A stretch of 64,000 nt of DNA from Parafrankia sp041008525 (GCF_041008525.1 NZ_JBFLUG010000011.1:1-64000), one strand, 5' to 3'; positions 1-9,667 are shown, numbered from the stretch's first letter. The notes: generated from the sequence alone by a model not told the origin. Numbers and translations: made by a program.

Positions 1-2
1 TC

Positions 3-71
3 CCCCGCCCACCACACCTTCACCAACACCTCCTCGACATCCTCGGCGTCGACCCGACCCGACCACCTTGA
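3..71 (+). CDS. Possible 3' end of a gene truncated by the window edge
   Basis: An open frame enters from the left edge and stops with TGA at 69-71. Its last residues read HLHQHLLDILGVDPTRPP, which looks like ordinary coding sequence and would converge with the acetate kinase gene. Only about 22 residues are visible, so no family can be named. It could equally be chance open frame in GC-rich DNA. Confidence 0.25.
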   Translation, partial: PRPPHLHQHLLDILGVDPTRPP

Positions 72-122
72 TCACCAGTCAGGCAGGTCGAAGCATCGAA
101 TCCCCATGTGCGGAAGACCCGG

Positions 123-1313
123 CTAGCCTCCGGGGCGGGCCGGCAGGTAGGCGCGCGCGGCGCGGGCGATCTCGATGTCCTCGCGAGCCTCGATGACCAG
201 GGTGCGCACGGGTGCGCCGGGAGCACTGATCTCCAGGTCTCCGCGCTGGTAGGAGTCGCTGCGCGCCTCGTCGATCGCGACTCCCAGGAAGCCGAGCCCG
301 GCCGCCGCGCCCGACCGAACCGGGGCGGCGCGCTCACCCACCCCGCCGGTGAGGACCAGTGCGTCCATCCCCCCGAGGGCGGCGGCCATCGCGGCCGTCT
401 CCGCGCGCAGCCGGTGCAGGTACACGGCGAGACCCAGCGCCTCCGGGCTGCCCGGGCGCCGGGCTCCGTCGAGCACGGCCCGCATGTCCGCCGAGCCGAC
501 CAGGCCGGTCATGCCACTGTGGTGGAACAGGGCGTCGGTGAGCTCCTCGGCGGATATCCCCTGCTCGGTCTGCAGCCACAGCAGCAGGCCGGGGTCCACC
601 GTCCCGGACCGGGTGGCCATCACCATTCCTTCCAGCGGGGTGAAGCCCATGGTCGTGTCGATGCTCACACCGTCGCGGACGGCGGCCAGTGAGGCGCCCG
701 AGCCCAGGTGGGCGGTGACCACCCGGCGGGCACCGGTCAGTTCGGCGGCGCGGCGCGAGGCGTAGGCGTGGGAGAGGCCGTGGAAGCCGTAGCGGCGCAC
801 CCCGTACTCCTCCCGCCAGCGCGCCGGCACCGCGTAGGTGAAGGCCTCGGGCGGCATCCGTGCGTGGAACGCGGTGTCGAAACAGGCGACCCGCGGCACC
901 CCGGGGAGAGCCGCCGACACGTCGGCGAGCGCGGCCAACGCCGCGGGCTGGTGCAGCGGCGCCAACGGGACGAGCGCCCGTAGCTGCCCCTCCACCTCGT
1001 CGTCGACCAGGACCGGGTCGGTGAAGACCGATCCGCCGTGCACCACCCGGTGACCGGTGATCGCGACTTCACCGGCGTGCGCGAGCTCCTCGACCGCCCG
1101 CTCCAGCTCGTCGGGGTCCGGCCGGCCGGCGGCGGCCCGCAGGTCGTGTGCGGCCAGCACCTGGTCATCCGGGGCCAGCAGGCGCAGTTTCACACTGGAC
1201 GACCCCGCGTTGACAACCAGGACGTTCCCCGGCCTGTCGGGAGGCATCGCCGACGCGGGGGCGGACGGCGCTCCCGCCGTCGCGGCGCCCGCCCGGTCCG
1301 TGGCCCTGGTCAT
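123..1313 (-). CDS. ackA: Acetate kinase
   Basis: Acetate kinase interconverts acetyl phosphate plus ADP and acetate plus ATP in the cytoplasm. The 396-residue product has the normal family length. The first ASKHA signature NAGSSSVK lies near residues 35-42, and the second signature region TTMGFTPLEGMVM is in the middle. The ATG at 1313 is chosen because the more upstream in-frame start (1379) would lie inside the phosphoketolase gene. The gene starts 13 bases after the phosphoketolase stop, so the two are co-transcribed. AckA would turn acetyl phosphate made by phosphoketolase into ATP and acetate. No phosphotransacetylase gene is adjacent. The N-terminus carries about 25 Ala/Pro-rich residues before the first conserved strand; a start at the downstream Met (1247) is possible. 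Confidence 0.95.
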   Translation of the reverse strand: MTRATDRAGAATAGAPSAPASAMPPDRPGNVLVVNAGSSSVKLRLLAPDDQVLAAHDLRAAAGRPDPDELERAVEELAHAGEVAITGHRVVHGGSVFTDPVLVDDEVEGQLRALVPLAPLHQPAALAALADVSAALPGVPRVACFDTAFHARMPPEAFTYAVPARWREEYGVRRYGFHGLSHAYASRRAAELTGARRVVTAHLGSGASLAAVRDGVSIDTTMGFTPLEGMVMATRSGTVDPGLLLWLQTEQGISAEELTDALFHHSGMTGLVGSADMRAVLDGARRPGSPEALGLAVYLHRLRAETAAMAAALGGMDALVLTGGVGERAAPVRSGAAAGLGFLGVAIDEARSDSYQRGDLEISAPGAPVRTLVIEAREDIEIARAARAYLPARPGG

Positions 1314-1326
1314 TCTGGATCCGCTC

Positions 1327-3735
1327 TCAGTACGGCCAGACCCAGTCGCGGATGCGTGGGTCGTCCACTCCATGGTCACGGGTGTAGGCGCGGGCGGCGA
1401 GGCGCGCGTCGACCATCCGCTGCCGGACGTGCGCGGCCCGCGCGCCCAGGCTCTCCACCCGGTCGATCACATCCACGACCAGGTGGTAACGGTCGAGGTT
1501 GTTCATCATCACCATGTCGAAGGGCGTGGTGGTCGTGCCCTCCTCGATGTAGCCCCGGACATGCAGGTTGTTGTGGTTGCGGCGGCGGTAGGTGAGCCGG
1601 TGGATCAGCCACGGATAGCCGTGGTAGGCGAAGATGACCGGCCGGTCCTCGGTGAACAGCGCGTCGAACCGGGCGTCGGAGATGCCGTGCGGGTGCTCTG
1701 CCTCGTCCTGCAGGCACATCAGGTCGACGACGTTGACGACCCGGACCTTCAGATCCGGAAAGTGCTGGCGCAGGATGTCGACCGCGGCCAGCGTCTCCAG
1801 GGTCGGGATGTCGCCGGCGCAGGCCATCACGACGTCCGGATTGCCGTCGCCGTGCTCGGTGTGATCGTTGCTCGCCCAGTCCCAGATGCCCAGCCCGCGG
1901 GTGCAGTGGGCGATCGCGTCCGGCATCGGCAGGTAGTTCAGGGCTGACTGCTTGCCGGCGACGATCACGTTGATGTAGTGCCTGCTGCGCAGGCAGTGGT
2001 CGGCGACCGAGAGCAGCGTGTTCGCGTCCGGCGGCAGATAGACGCGGATGATCTCTGCCTTCTTGTTGACCACGTGGTCGATGAAGCCCGGGTCCTGGTG
2101 CGAGAAACCGTTGTGGTCCTGGCGCCAGACGTGACTCGTGAGCAGGTAGTTCAGCGACGCGATCGGCCGGCGCCACGGGATGTTCAGCGTCGTCTTCAAC
2201 CACTTGGCGTGCTGGTTCACCATCGAGTCGACGATGTGGATGAACGCCTCGTAGCAGGAGAAGAACCCGTGCCGGCCGGTGAGCAGGTACCCCTCCAGCC
2301 AGCCCTGGCACAGGTGCTCGGAGAGCACCTCCATCACCCGGCCGTCGGGCGCGAGATCCTCGTCGGTCGGGACGACCTCCGCGTTCCAGGCACGCGCGGT
2401 GGTCTCGAACAGCGCGCCCAGCCGGTTCGACGCGGTCTCGTCCGGCCCCATGACCCGGAACGTGTTCGGGTTGGCGCGCATGACGTCACGCAGGAAACCA
2501 CCGAGGACCCGGGTCGCCTCGCTCCAGCCGATCCCTGGCGACGGGAAGTCGACGGCGTAGTCGCGGAAGTCGGGCAGGGTCAGGTCGCGCAGCAGCTCGC
2601 CGCCGTTGGCGTGCGGGTTGGCGCTCATCCGGCGGGTGCCCACCGGCGCCAGTGCCGCGAGTTCCGGCCGGAGCCGCCCGTCGGCCTCGAACAGCTCCCA
2701 CGGCCGGTAGCCGCGCAGCCAGGCCTCGAGCTGGGCGAGGTGCGCCGTGTCGTTCTTCGGATCGGAAAGCGGAACCTGATGGGAGCGCCAGTTCCCCTCG
2801 ACCGGCTTCCCGTCCACGTTCGCCGGGCCCGTCCAGCCTTTCGGCGTGCGCAGAATGATCATCGGCCAGGCCGGGCGGGACGGATCACCGAGCCGGCGCG
2901 CCCGGTCCTGGATGCCGTGGATCCGCTCGATCGCGGTGTCGAGCACGTGGGCGAACTGCTGGTGTACCTCGGCCGGGTCATCGCCGGTCACGTACAGCGG
3001 CTCGTAGCCGTAGCCGCGCATCAGCGCGTCGAGCTCGCTCTCCGGGATCCGGGCCAGGACCGTCGGCTGGGCGATCTTGTATCCGTTGAGGTGCAGGATC
3101 GGTAGCACCACCCCGTCACGGACGGGGTCGAGAAACTTGTTCGAGTGCCAGCTCGCCGCGAGCGGCCCCGTCTCGGCCTCACCGTCGCCGACGACCGCGG
3201 CCACCAGCAGGTGCGGGTTGTCGAACGCGGCCCCGTAGGCGTGGGTGAGGGCGTAGCCGAGCTCACCGCCCTCGTGGATGGAGCCGGGCACCTCCGGGGC
3301 GACATGGCTGGGGATCCCGCCCGGGAAGGAGAACTGGCGGAACAGCCGGCGCATCCCGGCCAGGTCCTGGGTGATGGACGGGTAGGTCTCGCTGTAGGTG
3401 CCCTCGAGGTAGGTGTTCGCCACGATGGCCGGCCCGCCGTGGCCCGGGCCGATCACGTAGATCGCGTCCAGGTCGTGGTGACGGATGATCCGGTTGAGGT
3501 GGGTGTAGATCAGGTTCAGACCGGGCGTGGTGCCCCAGTGGCCCAGCAGCCGCGGCTTGATGTGCTCGGCCCGCAGCGGCTCGGCCAGCAGTGGGTTGTC
3601 CAGCAGGTAGATCTGCCCCACCGCCAGGTAGTTGGCGGCCCGCCAGTACGCGTCGAGCAGGCGCAGTTCGTCGGCCGCCAGCGGCTTCGGTGTCACCACC
3701 TCGGACCCCGCGCCGATCTCGGCAACGTCGACCAT
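1327..3735 (-). CDS. xfp: Xylulose-5-phosphate/fructose-6-phosphate phosphoketolase
   Basis: This thiamine-diphosphate enzyme cleaves xylulose 5-phosphate (and often fructose 6-phosphate) with phosphate, giving acetyl phosphate plus glyceraldehyde 3-phosphate or erythrose 4-phosphate. The 802-residue length is normal for the family. The signature EGGELGY is near residue 152, the ThDP-binding GDGEAETG near 181, and GPGHGGP lies upstream of both. The ATG at 3735 is preceded by GGGAGG at seven bases, so it is preferred over the in-frame start at 3807. It is the first gene of a two-gene unit with ackA, and the pair forms a phosphoketolase bypass that makes ATP from pentose or hexose phosphates. 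Whether fructose 6-phosphate is used cannot be read from the sequence. Confidence 0.96.
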   Translation of the reverse strand: MVDVAEIGAGSEVVTPKPLAADELRLLDAYWRAANYLAVGQIYLLDNPLLAEPLRAEHIKPRLLGHWGTTPGLNLIYTHLNRIIRHHDLDAIYVIGPGHGGPAIVANTYLEGTYSETYPSITQDLAGMRRLFRQFSFPGGIPSHVAPEVPGSIHEGGELGYALTHAYGAAFDNPHLLVAAVVGDGEAETGPLAASWHSNKFLDPVRDGVVLPILHLNGYKIAQPTVLARIPESELDALMRGYGYEPLYVTGDDPAEVHQQFAHVLDTAIERIHGIQDRARRLGDPSRPAWPMIILRTPKGWTGPANVDGKPVEGNWRSHQVPLSDPKNDTAHLAQLEAWLRGYRPWELFEADGRLRPELAALAPVGTRRMSANPHANGGELLRDLTLPDFRDYAVDFPSPGIGWSEATRVLGGFLRDVMRANPNTFRVMGPDETASNRLGALFETTARAWNAEVVPTDEDLAPDGRVMEVLSEHLCQGWLEGYLLTGRHGFFSCYEAFIHIVDSMVNQHAKWLKTTLNIPWRRPIASLNYLLTSHVWRQDHNGFSHQDPGFIDHVVNKKAEIIRVYLPPDANTLLSVADHCLRSRHYINVIVAGKQSALNYLPMPDAIAHCTRGLGIWDWASNDHTEHGDGNPDVVMACAGDIPTLETLAAVDILRQHFPDLKVRVVNVVDLMCLQDEAEHPHGISDARFDALFTEDRPVIFAYHGYPWLIHRLTYRRRNHNNLHVRGYIEEGTTTTPFDMVMMNNLDRYHLVVDVIDRVESLGARAAHVRQRMVDARLAARAYTRDHGVDDPRIRDWVWPY

Positions 3736-3940
3736 GCCTGCCCTCCCCTGCCCGGCCCGCTCCGGCGCCGTTGCCCGCGCGCTCGTCCCACCGCTCGACC
3801 CCATCATCGTGCGCCGCGCTCCTGCCCGAACACTGATCCATTGTGAGGACGAATCTGGTTATCTCCGCCCGCGCACCGGCGAGGCGAACGTCGGCGGTCT
3901 CCGAGCCGAAGGGCCCTTGCGGCCGGGCCGGGGCGCCGGT

Positions 3941-4762
3941 TCAGCCTTCGCCGACGAGCGGGCTGGACGCCACCTCGGTACCGTCATCCAGCGCGCTGAG
4001 CCGGAAGTCGGCGAACACGTTCGGCGCCACGCCCTGCAGCGCTCGGAGCACCGCGACCGCCAGGCCGCGGATCTCGACATCGGCGTGCTCACTGGCACGC
4101 ATGCCGATGAAGTGCCGCCAGGCGCGGTAGTTGCCGGTCACGACGATCCTGGTCTCGGTGGCGTTCATCAGCACCGACCGGGCCGCCTGCCGGGCCTGCT
4201 TGCGCCGTGACGTCGGCGCGGAGACGTCGGCGAAGCGCTTCTCGAGGCCCTCCAGCAGCCGGGCGTACGCCTCCATCGAGGCGGCCGCCGCCTCGGTGAA
4301 GAGCTCGTGCAGCTCCGGGTCCTCAGCGATCACCGCCGGTTCGACCAGGGCCGCGTCGTGCTCGGGGACGTAGCGCTGCGACAGCTGGCTGTAGGAGAAG
4401 TGCCGGTGCCGCACCAGCTCGTGGGTGAGGCTGCGCGACACCCCGGTGATGTACAGCGACACCGTCCCGTGCTCCAGCACCGACAGATGCCCGACGTCGA
4501 GGATGTGCCGGAGGTAGCCGGCGTTGGTCGCCGTCGCCGGGTTCGGCTTGTTCCAGCTCTGGTAGCAGGCCCGCCCGGCGAACTCGGCCAGCGCCTGGCC
4601 GCCGTCGGCGTCGGTGCTCCACGGGACGTCGTCCGGCGGGAGGAACTCGGTGCGGGCGATCACCTGGACCCGCAGCCCGGCCTGCGCCGGACCGCTCCCT
4701 GGCCCGGACCCGGATCCAGCCCCGCTCCCACCGGCTCCGCCCGGCACTCCGACATCCACCAC
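3941..4762 (-). CDS. thyX: Flavin-dependent thymidylate synthase ThyX
   Basis: ThyX methylates dUMP to dTMP using methylene-tetrahydrofolate, FAD and NADPH. The hallmark ThyX region is present as RHRHFSYSQLSQRY, and ETRIVVTGNYRAWRHFIGMR is the second conserved block. The conserved domain starts at LRVQVIARTEF, after a Gly/Ser-rich leader of about 30 residues. I chose the GTG at 4762 because GGAGG lies five bases before it. An in-frame start at 4876 would add 38 poorly conserved residues. The gene sits between hisS and xfp on the same strand with gaps of over 200 bases on both sides, so it is probably transcribed alone. No ThyA gene is seen in the window. Confidence 0.9.
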   Translation of the reverse strand: MVDVGVPGGAGGSGAGSGSGPGSGPAQAGLRVQVIARTEFLPPDDVPWSTDADGGQALAEFAGRACYQSWNKPNPATATNAGYLRHILDVGHLSVLEHGTVSLYITGVSRSLTHELVRHRHFSYSQLSQRYVPEHDAALVEPAVIAEDPELHELFTEAAAASMEAYARLLEGLEKRFADVSAPTSRRKQARQAARSVLMNATETRIVVTGNYRAWRHFIGMRASEHADVEIRGLAVAVLRALQGVAPNVFADFRLSALDDGTEVASSPLVGEG

Positions 4763-5400
4763 AGCGACCTCCACCCCGTTGCCCCGACGGTCCTGACGAT
4801 TTCCCGTTGGTCTGACGGTTTCCCCCGACGGTCTGACTGCCGGAACCAGCGCCCGGCGGGCACCGGCGACTGCCATCCCACGGTATCCGCTCTCCGCGGC
4901 CCGTCAGGAACCGGAGTCGAACGGGGACAAGGGGACCACCACGCCCCCGGCCCTCCGGTGGCGATCTCCTGCGGGGCGGCATCGGCATGCACCGGACCGG
5001 TTACGTTCGAACCGCCCAACCGACCCGTGTCGCCACCCACTTACCCGTCCGGTGACCCGTACGGAACACCGCGGTGGAGGCGGCGGCGCACCGTGGTACA
5101 CCGGATGTGGGCGCCTCGCCGCGGTCGGCGGGGGGTCCGGTGCTCGCCCGGCAGGCGCTGCACGGCCAGGGGTCTCCGCCCCCGTCAGCTCCTGGTCGAG
5201 CTCCACGCCGGCGGCGCGGGCACCGCGTCTGCCACGCGGCCGCGACCGCCGGTCGGCCCGTCTCCCGCGCCGCCGACCGGCGCCGCGGTCGCGTGGAAGG
5301 CCATCGCCCGCACGGGCGGCCACCGCCCGCGCCGAAGGACCTGCCGTGTGCCAGGACCACGCGGCCAGCCACCTGTTGCGAGGCCGCGGCCGGGCCCGCC
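4763..5400. other. Intergenic region between hisS and thyX, no gene seen
   Basis: These 638 bases separate the hisS stop from the thyX start. Open frames here overlap on both strands and carry no recognisable motif. The sequence should hold the thyX promoter. A T-loop-like string near 5006 has no matching acceptor or anticodon arms. Confidence 0.4.
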
Positions 5401-6720
5401 TCAGGAAGCGGGCGACCACACCGCCGGGTCCGCCGGGCTCTGCTCCCCGGTCGCCATGTTCTTCACCTCGTGTGGCCGGTCGTCCCCGAACGGCGGGAAC
5501 CAGACATGCCCGATGCCCTTGCGGGAGGCGTAACGGATCTGCTTGGCGAGCTTGTCCGCCTGGTGGTAGGTCTCGACGTTGAGGCCGCGGGCCCGCAACT
5601 GCCGGGCGGTGGCCAGCGCGTCCGCCCGCCGCTCGTCGCTCGGGATCACCACCAGAACCTGGGCCGGGCTCGCCGGCCCGCCGCCGACGAGGCCCTCCGC
5701 CACCAGCTTGGCGAAGATGCGGGTGAGGCCGATCGAGATGCCGACCCCGGGCAGGTGGCGGCGGATGAAGGTCCCCGCGAGATCGTCGTAACGCCCGCCG
5801 GAACAGATGCTGCCGTAGCCCGGGGCGTCGACGAACTTCGCCTCGTAGACGGTGCCCGTGTAGTAGTCCAGCCCGCGGGCGATCGACAGGTCGGCGACGA
5901 CGCTGCCGGGCGGCAGGTCCGCCAGATCGTCGAGCACCCGCGCCAGCTCGTCGAGGCCCTCGGTGAGCAGGTCGGACTTCGCCCCGAGCCGGCCGACCGC
6001 CTCGACGACCCCGGAGTCGGACCCCCGCACGTGAGCCAGGTCCAGGCAGGCCCGGGCCTGGTCCGTAGTGAGCCCGACCGGGCCGGTCAGCAGCGCCTCG
6101 ACTCCGGCGGACCCGATCTTGTCGATCTTGTCGGCGGCCCGGATGACGGCCAGCGGGTCACCGATTCCCAGCCCCTCGTAGAACCCCTGCAGCACCTTGC
6201 GGTTGTTGATGTTCAGCGTCCACGCGGGCACGCCGAGCGTGGTAAGGACCTCGTGCACGATCCGGGGAAGCTCGGCATCGAAGTGCAGTGGCACCTGGTC
6301 GACGTTGATGACGTCGATGTCGCACTGGGTGAACTCCCGGAACCGCCCCTCCTGGGGCCGCTCTCCGCGCCACACCCGCTGGATCTGGTAGCGCTTGAAC
6401 GGGAAGACCAGGTCGTTGAAATGCGCCGCGACGTAACGGGCGAACGGAACGGTCAGGTCGAAGTGCAGACCGAGGCGCGAGCTGTCACCGTCATCCTCTG
6501 CCTGCAGCCGCCGCAGGGTGTAGACCTCCTGCGAGGTCTCGCCCTTGGCCATCAGGGCGTCCAGCGCCTCCACCGACGGGGTCTCGACCGAGCAGAACCC
6601 GTACCGCTCGAACGTGGCGCGGATGGTGTCCAGCCAGCGGAGCTCGACCATCCGCACGTCGGGCAGCCATTCGGGAAATCCGCTGATCGGGGTGGGACGG
6701 ACCACGGGCACATCGGCCAT
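5401..6720 (-). CDS. hisS: Histidyl-tRNA synthetase
   Basis: Class II synthetase that charges tRNA-His with histidine. The 439-residue product has the expected length. Motif 2 appears around REFTQCDID near residue 126, the histidine-binding signature RGLDYYTG near 281, and motif-3-associated GGRYDDL follows. The C-terminal anticodon-binding domain starts near VLVVIPSDE. The ATG at 6720 is preceded by AGGAG about 11 bases upstream; the in-frame start at 6780 adds 20 residues without conservation. The upstream gene ends at 6896, and a strong hairpin lies between them, so hisS probably has its own promoter in the 175-base gap. Confidence 0.97.
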   Translation of the reverse strand: MADVPVVRPTPISGFPEWLPDVRMVELRWLDTIRATFERYGFCSVETPSVEALDALMAKGETSQEVYTLRRLQAEDDGDSSRLGLHFDLTVPFARYVAAHFNDLVFPFKRYQIQRVWRGERPQEGRFREFTQCDIDVINVDQVPLHFDAELPRIVHEVLTTLGVPAWTLNINNRKVLQGFYEGLGIGDPLAVIRAADKIDKIGSAGVEALLTGPVGLTTDQARACLDLAHVRGSDSGVVEAVGRLGAKSDLLTEGLDELARVLDDLADLPPGSVVADLSIARGLDYYTGTVYEAKFVDAPGYGSICSGGRYDDLAGTFIRRHLPGVGISIGLTRIFAKLVAEGLVGGGPASPAQVLVVIPSDERRADALATARQLRARGLNVETYHQADKLAKQIRYASRKGIGHVWFPPFGDDRPHEVKNMATGEQSPADPAVWSPAS

Positions 6721-6855
6721 CGCCGGAACAACTCCTCTTTCTCGACACTGCGGGCGCGCGTGGCCTCCACACACGCTCATCGGACCCTGAAAGCGCGGCG
6801 ATCACCGATGTCGAGACGAGAAAAGCACGACCGGAACCTTACACGCCGGCGGCTG

Positions 6856-6896
6856 GTGCCGTGACGGGCCGGGTTCACCCCGGTCCGTCACGGCAC
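6856..6896 (-). terminator. Strong hairpin after the Hsp70-associated gene
   Basis: Arms 6856-6873 and 6879-6896 form an 18-bp stem with one G-T pair around a 5-base loop. The structure begins at the stop codon of the 894-residue gene. On the minus strand it would end that operon before hisS. It has no poly-U tail, as is common in GC-rich actinobacteria. Confidence 0.7.
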
Positions 6897-9580
6897 TAGG
6901 CAGTCCGGGCCCCTCCTGACGCACCCGTGGCGGGAGCGGCCACACCGGGCGTCGCCGCAATGACGACCAGCACGCCGGCGGCGTCCACCAGGCAGCGCCC
7001 GGCCGCCGCGCCCGCGACCACCAGCTCACCATGCGCGCGAACGCAGGCGAACAGCGCCACGTGCAGCGGGCGCGCTTCCGGCAGCGCGAAGCCGCCGTCG
7101 ATGTCGTACCGCGTGTTGGTGATCTTGCGCGTGATGGAGCCGAGCTCCTGCGCGCCGGCGGGCGGCAGATCCGCACGCGCCGTCACCATCATCTCCGTGC
7201 AGCCGGACGGCCAGGTCCAGCACAGCCGCCCCGCCACCAACCGCAGGTCGGACGCCGGGTCGAGCTCATCGGCAGCGGTCCGCGGACCCGGCGGCGGGAC
7301 CCGCACGTCTGTCGGGCCGGGCACCGCGTCGGGCACCGGCACCGCCTCTGCCGCCGGCACCGCCTCTGCCACCGGCACCGCGCCTGCCGCCGTGGCGGGC
7401 GCCTCGGCCGGCGCCGGAACCGGCGGAAGCCGGCCCGGCACCTGCGTCCCGCCGCCCTCCCCGGTGGCACCGGAGGCCGCCCGCTCCGGCTCGGGCACCC
7501 GCTCCTGGTCACGCGCAGGGTCCTCGCCACGCACCGGTTCCGGCCACCGAGCCGGCGCCGACCAGACGCCACCGACGCCGGCGATCACCTCGTACTCGGG
7601 GATTGACGACCCGCGGTACACGCCGCCGTCCTCGATCGAGGTGGCGGCGGTGACACCCACCGCGCGGGCGTTGCCGTCCGCGGTGATCCGCCGGATGCGG
7701 TACCGGACATCACCCGGAGTGATCGTCGGACGCCAGCTGACGACCACGGACGCGCCGTCCCACCGGGCGGACACCCCGCTCGGCGCCTCGACGACCTGCG
7801 CCTCGGCGGCGGATGGCACGACGGCAGACGAAACGGCGGCAGGGGCCGGACGGTCGTCCGCCGACACCCGCTCCTGCTCCGGGACCCGGGCCTGCCCGCG
7901 CTCCGGCTCCGGCCGCCCGCCCGAGCCCTCACCCGAACCTTCGCCCGGACCTTCGTTCGAACCGTCACCCGGGGCGGCGGCCGGTCGCTGCCGAGCCGGC
8001 CTGGCCGGCCGAGCCGGCCGCAGCGCGGCGTCGGCGTCCGGGCTGTCCGCGAGCAGGCCGTGTGCCTCCTCGTGATCTGCCACCGCGGCCAGCGCCTCCC
8101 GCGCCAGCTGGATCCGCTCCGGCCCGGGTGCCTCACGCGCGCGGCGGACGAGCTCGTCCGCCTGGGCGCAGCGCGCACGTGCCGTCGCACGTACTTCGTC
8201 GAGCACCCGTCCGCCTGGACCAGGGACGTCCGCCGCGACCCGGGCGAGGTCCTCGGTGAGGCGGGCGACTGCGCGGTGTCGGTCGGCGCCGGCCTCGGCG
8301 ACGATGACCCGCCAGCTCTCCCCCGCGGCCCGGATGACCCGCTCCACCTCGTCGCCGAGCGCCCGGATGGGCGGCAGGGTCTCCCCTGCCGCCTCGCGCG
8401 CCCGGGAGATCTCGTCACTGGCCTCGATCGGCCGTCCGGCCCGGAGCGCGGCCCGGGCCCGGGAAAGCAGGGCCTGCCAGTCACGCGTACGGCCGGGCGC
8501 GGGAGCCGGCACGTCCCGCCCGGGCGGCACCACGCCGCCGCCTTCGGCGGCACCGGCACCCGCACCACCGCCGGCGCCGCCGGACCGGCGCGGCGTGTAC
8601 GCCACGTCGGGTGCCTCCACGCCGTTCTCACGCGCGAGGTCGGCGACGACCGTCCGGGCCCGGGCCGGGTCGAGGCCCTCCGCCTCGGCGTGGGCGACGA
8701 ACTCCGCGGCGGCCGACGCGAGCAGACGGTCCTCGATGAGGACGGCGGTGGCGACCCGCGATCGCAGCGCCGCCCTGACCGGCTCGACCAGGGCGTCGAG
8801 GTAGGCCTCCGGGTCACCCTCGACGAGGAGCGAACGGACGGCCGTCAGCAGGTCGTCCAACAGCGCGCGCCGCCGGTCCGGCCGGCGCTCGCGGTTGCGG
8901 GCCGCGGCCGCGTCGCGGACGGCCCGGATCTCCTCTCGGGTGCTTCCCGGGGAGACCCCGAGCAGATCGAACAGACTGCGCGGCGGGGTGGTCCCGGCGA
9001 TCCGCCCGAGCTCGTCGAGATCGGCGCGGATCTGGCGGATCACCTCCGCGGGCACGGCCCGGCGGGCCTGCCCGGACGTCGCCCGCTCCGGCGCGCCCGC
9101 GGGGAGCAGCCGGTACCGGCGGATGCGCTGCGCGAACGCCGCCTCGTCGACGCCCTGCGCGGCGGCCAGGGCACGCAGTGCCGCGACCTTGTCCTCGGGC
9201 AGGCCGCCGAAGCGGCTCACCAGGCGGCGGACGGCGGCGTCGAGCTCGGCGAAGCGCTCGCTGTCCCGGGCCGCGCGGGCCGCGGTGACCCGTTCGGCGA
9301 GGTCGGCGCGGGACGCGGCGGTGGCCAGGGCCGACGACAGCTCGTCGTGCAGACCCAGCAGGGCGATGATCACCCCACGGTAGCGGGGATGGTCCCGGCT
9401 GCGCTGCCAGAAGGCCCAGACCTCGTCCAGGCGGGCGCGGACCTCCGCGTCACCGAGCCGGGGCGCCTCCACGACCGGGATGTCGTAGATCTCGAAGGGG
9501 TCGCTCTGCTCGGCCCCGCCGCGGGCGTGGAGCGCCGCGAGCACCCGCCGCCGGTAGTCGTTCGAGTCGAAGGGCAGCAC
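6896..9580 (-). CDS. Hsp70-associated protein with degenerate J-like domain and C-terminal Fn3-like domains
   Basis: I do not recognise a named family for this 894-residue protein. Residues 1-200 are predicted mostly helical. Residues 203-262 resemble a J-domain: a LFDLLGVSPGSTREEIR start like DnaJ helix I/II, then RPD where DnaJ has HPD, then a second helix ending in GDPEAYLD, reminiscent of the DPEKRAAYD end of J-domains. Residues 365-510 are helical and charged. A low-complexity Glu/Pro/Gly linker (about 515-600) leads to two beta-rich segments. One is near 598-685, Fn3-like, with VVVSWRPT and a YRIRR strand; the other is near 757-880. No signal peptide or membrane segment is seen, so it should be cytoplasmic. 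The GTG start follows GGGAG. It lies 87 bases after the Hsp70 gene, suggesting a co-chaperone or client adaptor; this role is inferred. Confidence 0.72.
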   Translation of the reverse strand: MLPFDSNDYRRRVLAALHARGGAEQSDPFEIYDIPVVEAPRLGDAEVRARLDEVWAFWQRSRDHPRYRGVIIALLGLHDELSSALATAASRADLAERVTAARAARDSERFAELDAAVRRLVSRFGGLPEDKVAALRALAAAQGVDEAAFAQRIRRYRLLPAGAPERATSGQARRAVPAEVIRQIRADLDELGRIAGTTPPRSLFDLLGVSPGSTREEIRAVRDAAAARNRERRPDRRRALLDDLLTAVRSLLVEGDPEAYLDALVEPVRAALRSRVATAVLIEDRLLASAAAEFVAHAEAEGLDPARARTVVADLARENGVEAPDVAYTPRRSGGAGGGAGAGAAEGGGVVPPGRDVPAPAPGRTRDWQALLSRARAALRAGRPIEASDEISRAREAAGETLPPIRALGDEVERVIRAAGESWRVIVAEAGADRHRAVARLTEDLARVAADVPGPGGRVLDEVRATARARCAQADELVRRAREAPGPERIQLAREALAAVADHEEAHGLLADSPDADAALRPARPARPARQRPAAAPGDGSNEGPGEGSGEGSGGRPEPERGQARVPEQERVSADDRPAPAAVSSAVVPSAAEAQVVEAPSGVSARWDGASVVVSWRPTITPGDVRYRIRRITADGNARAVGVTAATSIEDGGVYRGSSIPEYEVIAGVGGVWSAPARWPEPVRGEDPARDQERVPEPERAASGATGEGGGTQVPGRLPPVPAPAEAPATAAGAVPVAEAVPAAEAVPVPDAVPGPTDVRVPPPGPRTAADELDPASDLRLVAGRLCWTWPSGCTEMMVTARADLPPAGAQELGSITRKITNTRYDIDGGFALPEARPLHVALFACVRAHGELVVAGAAAGRCLVDAAGVLVVIAATPGVAAPATGASGGARTA

Positions 9581-9667
9581 GGTGGTCTCCCTCTCTGGCG
9601 TCGCGCTCTCCGGCCGTTCTTGTCGGGCGCTCTGTCGGGCGCCCTGCCGGTTGGCACCCAGGCCCGG

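Noticed and set aside
4995..5030. tRNA T-loop-like string (GGTTCGAAC)
   Set aside because: Flanking bases do not pair to a T-stem, and no anticodon or acceptor arm is found.
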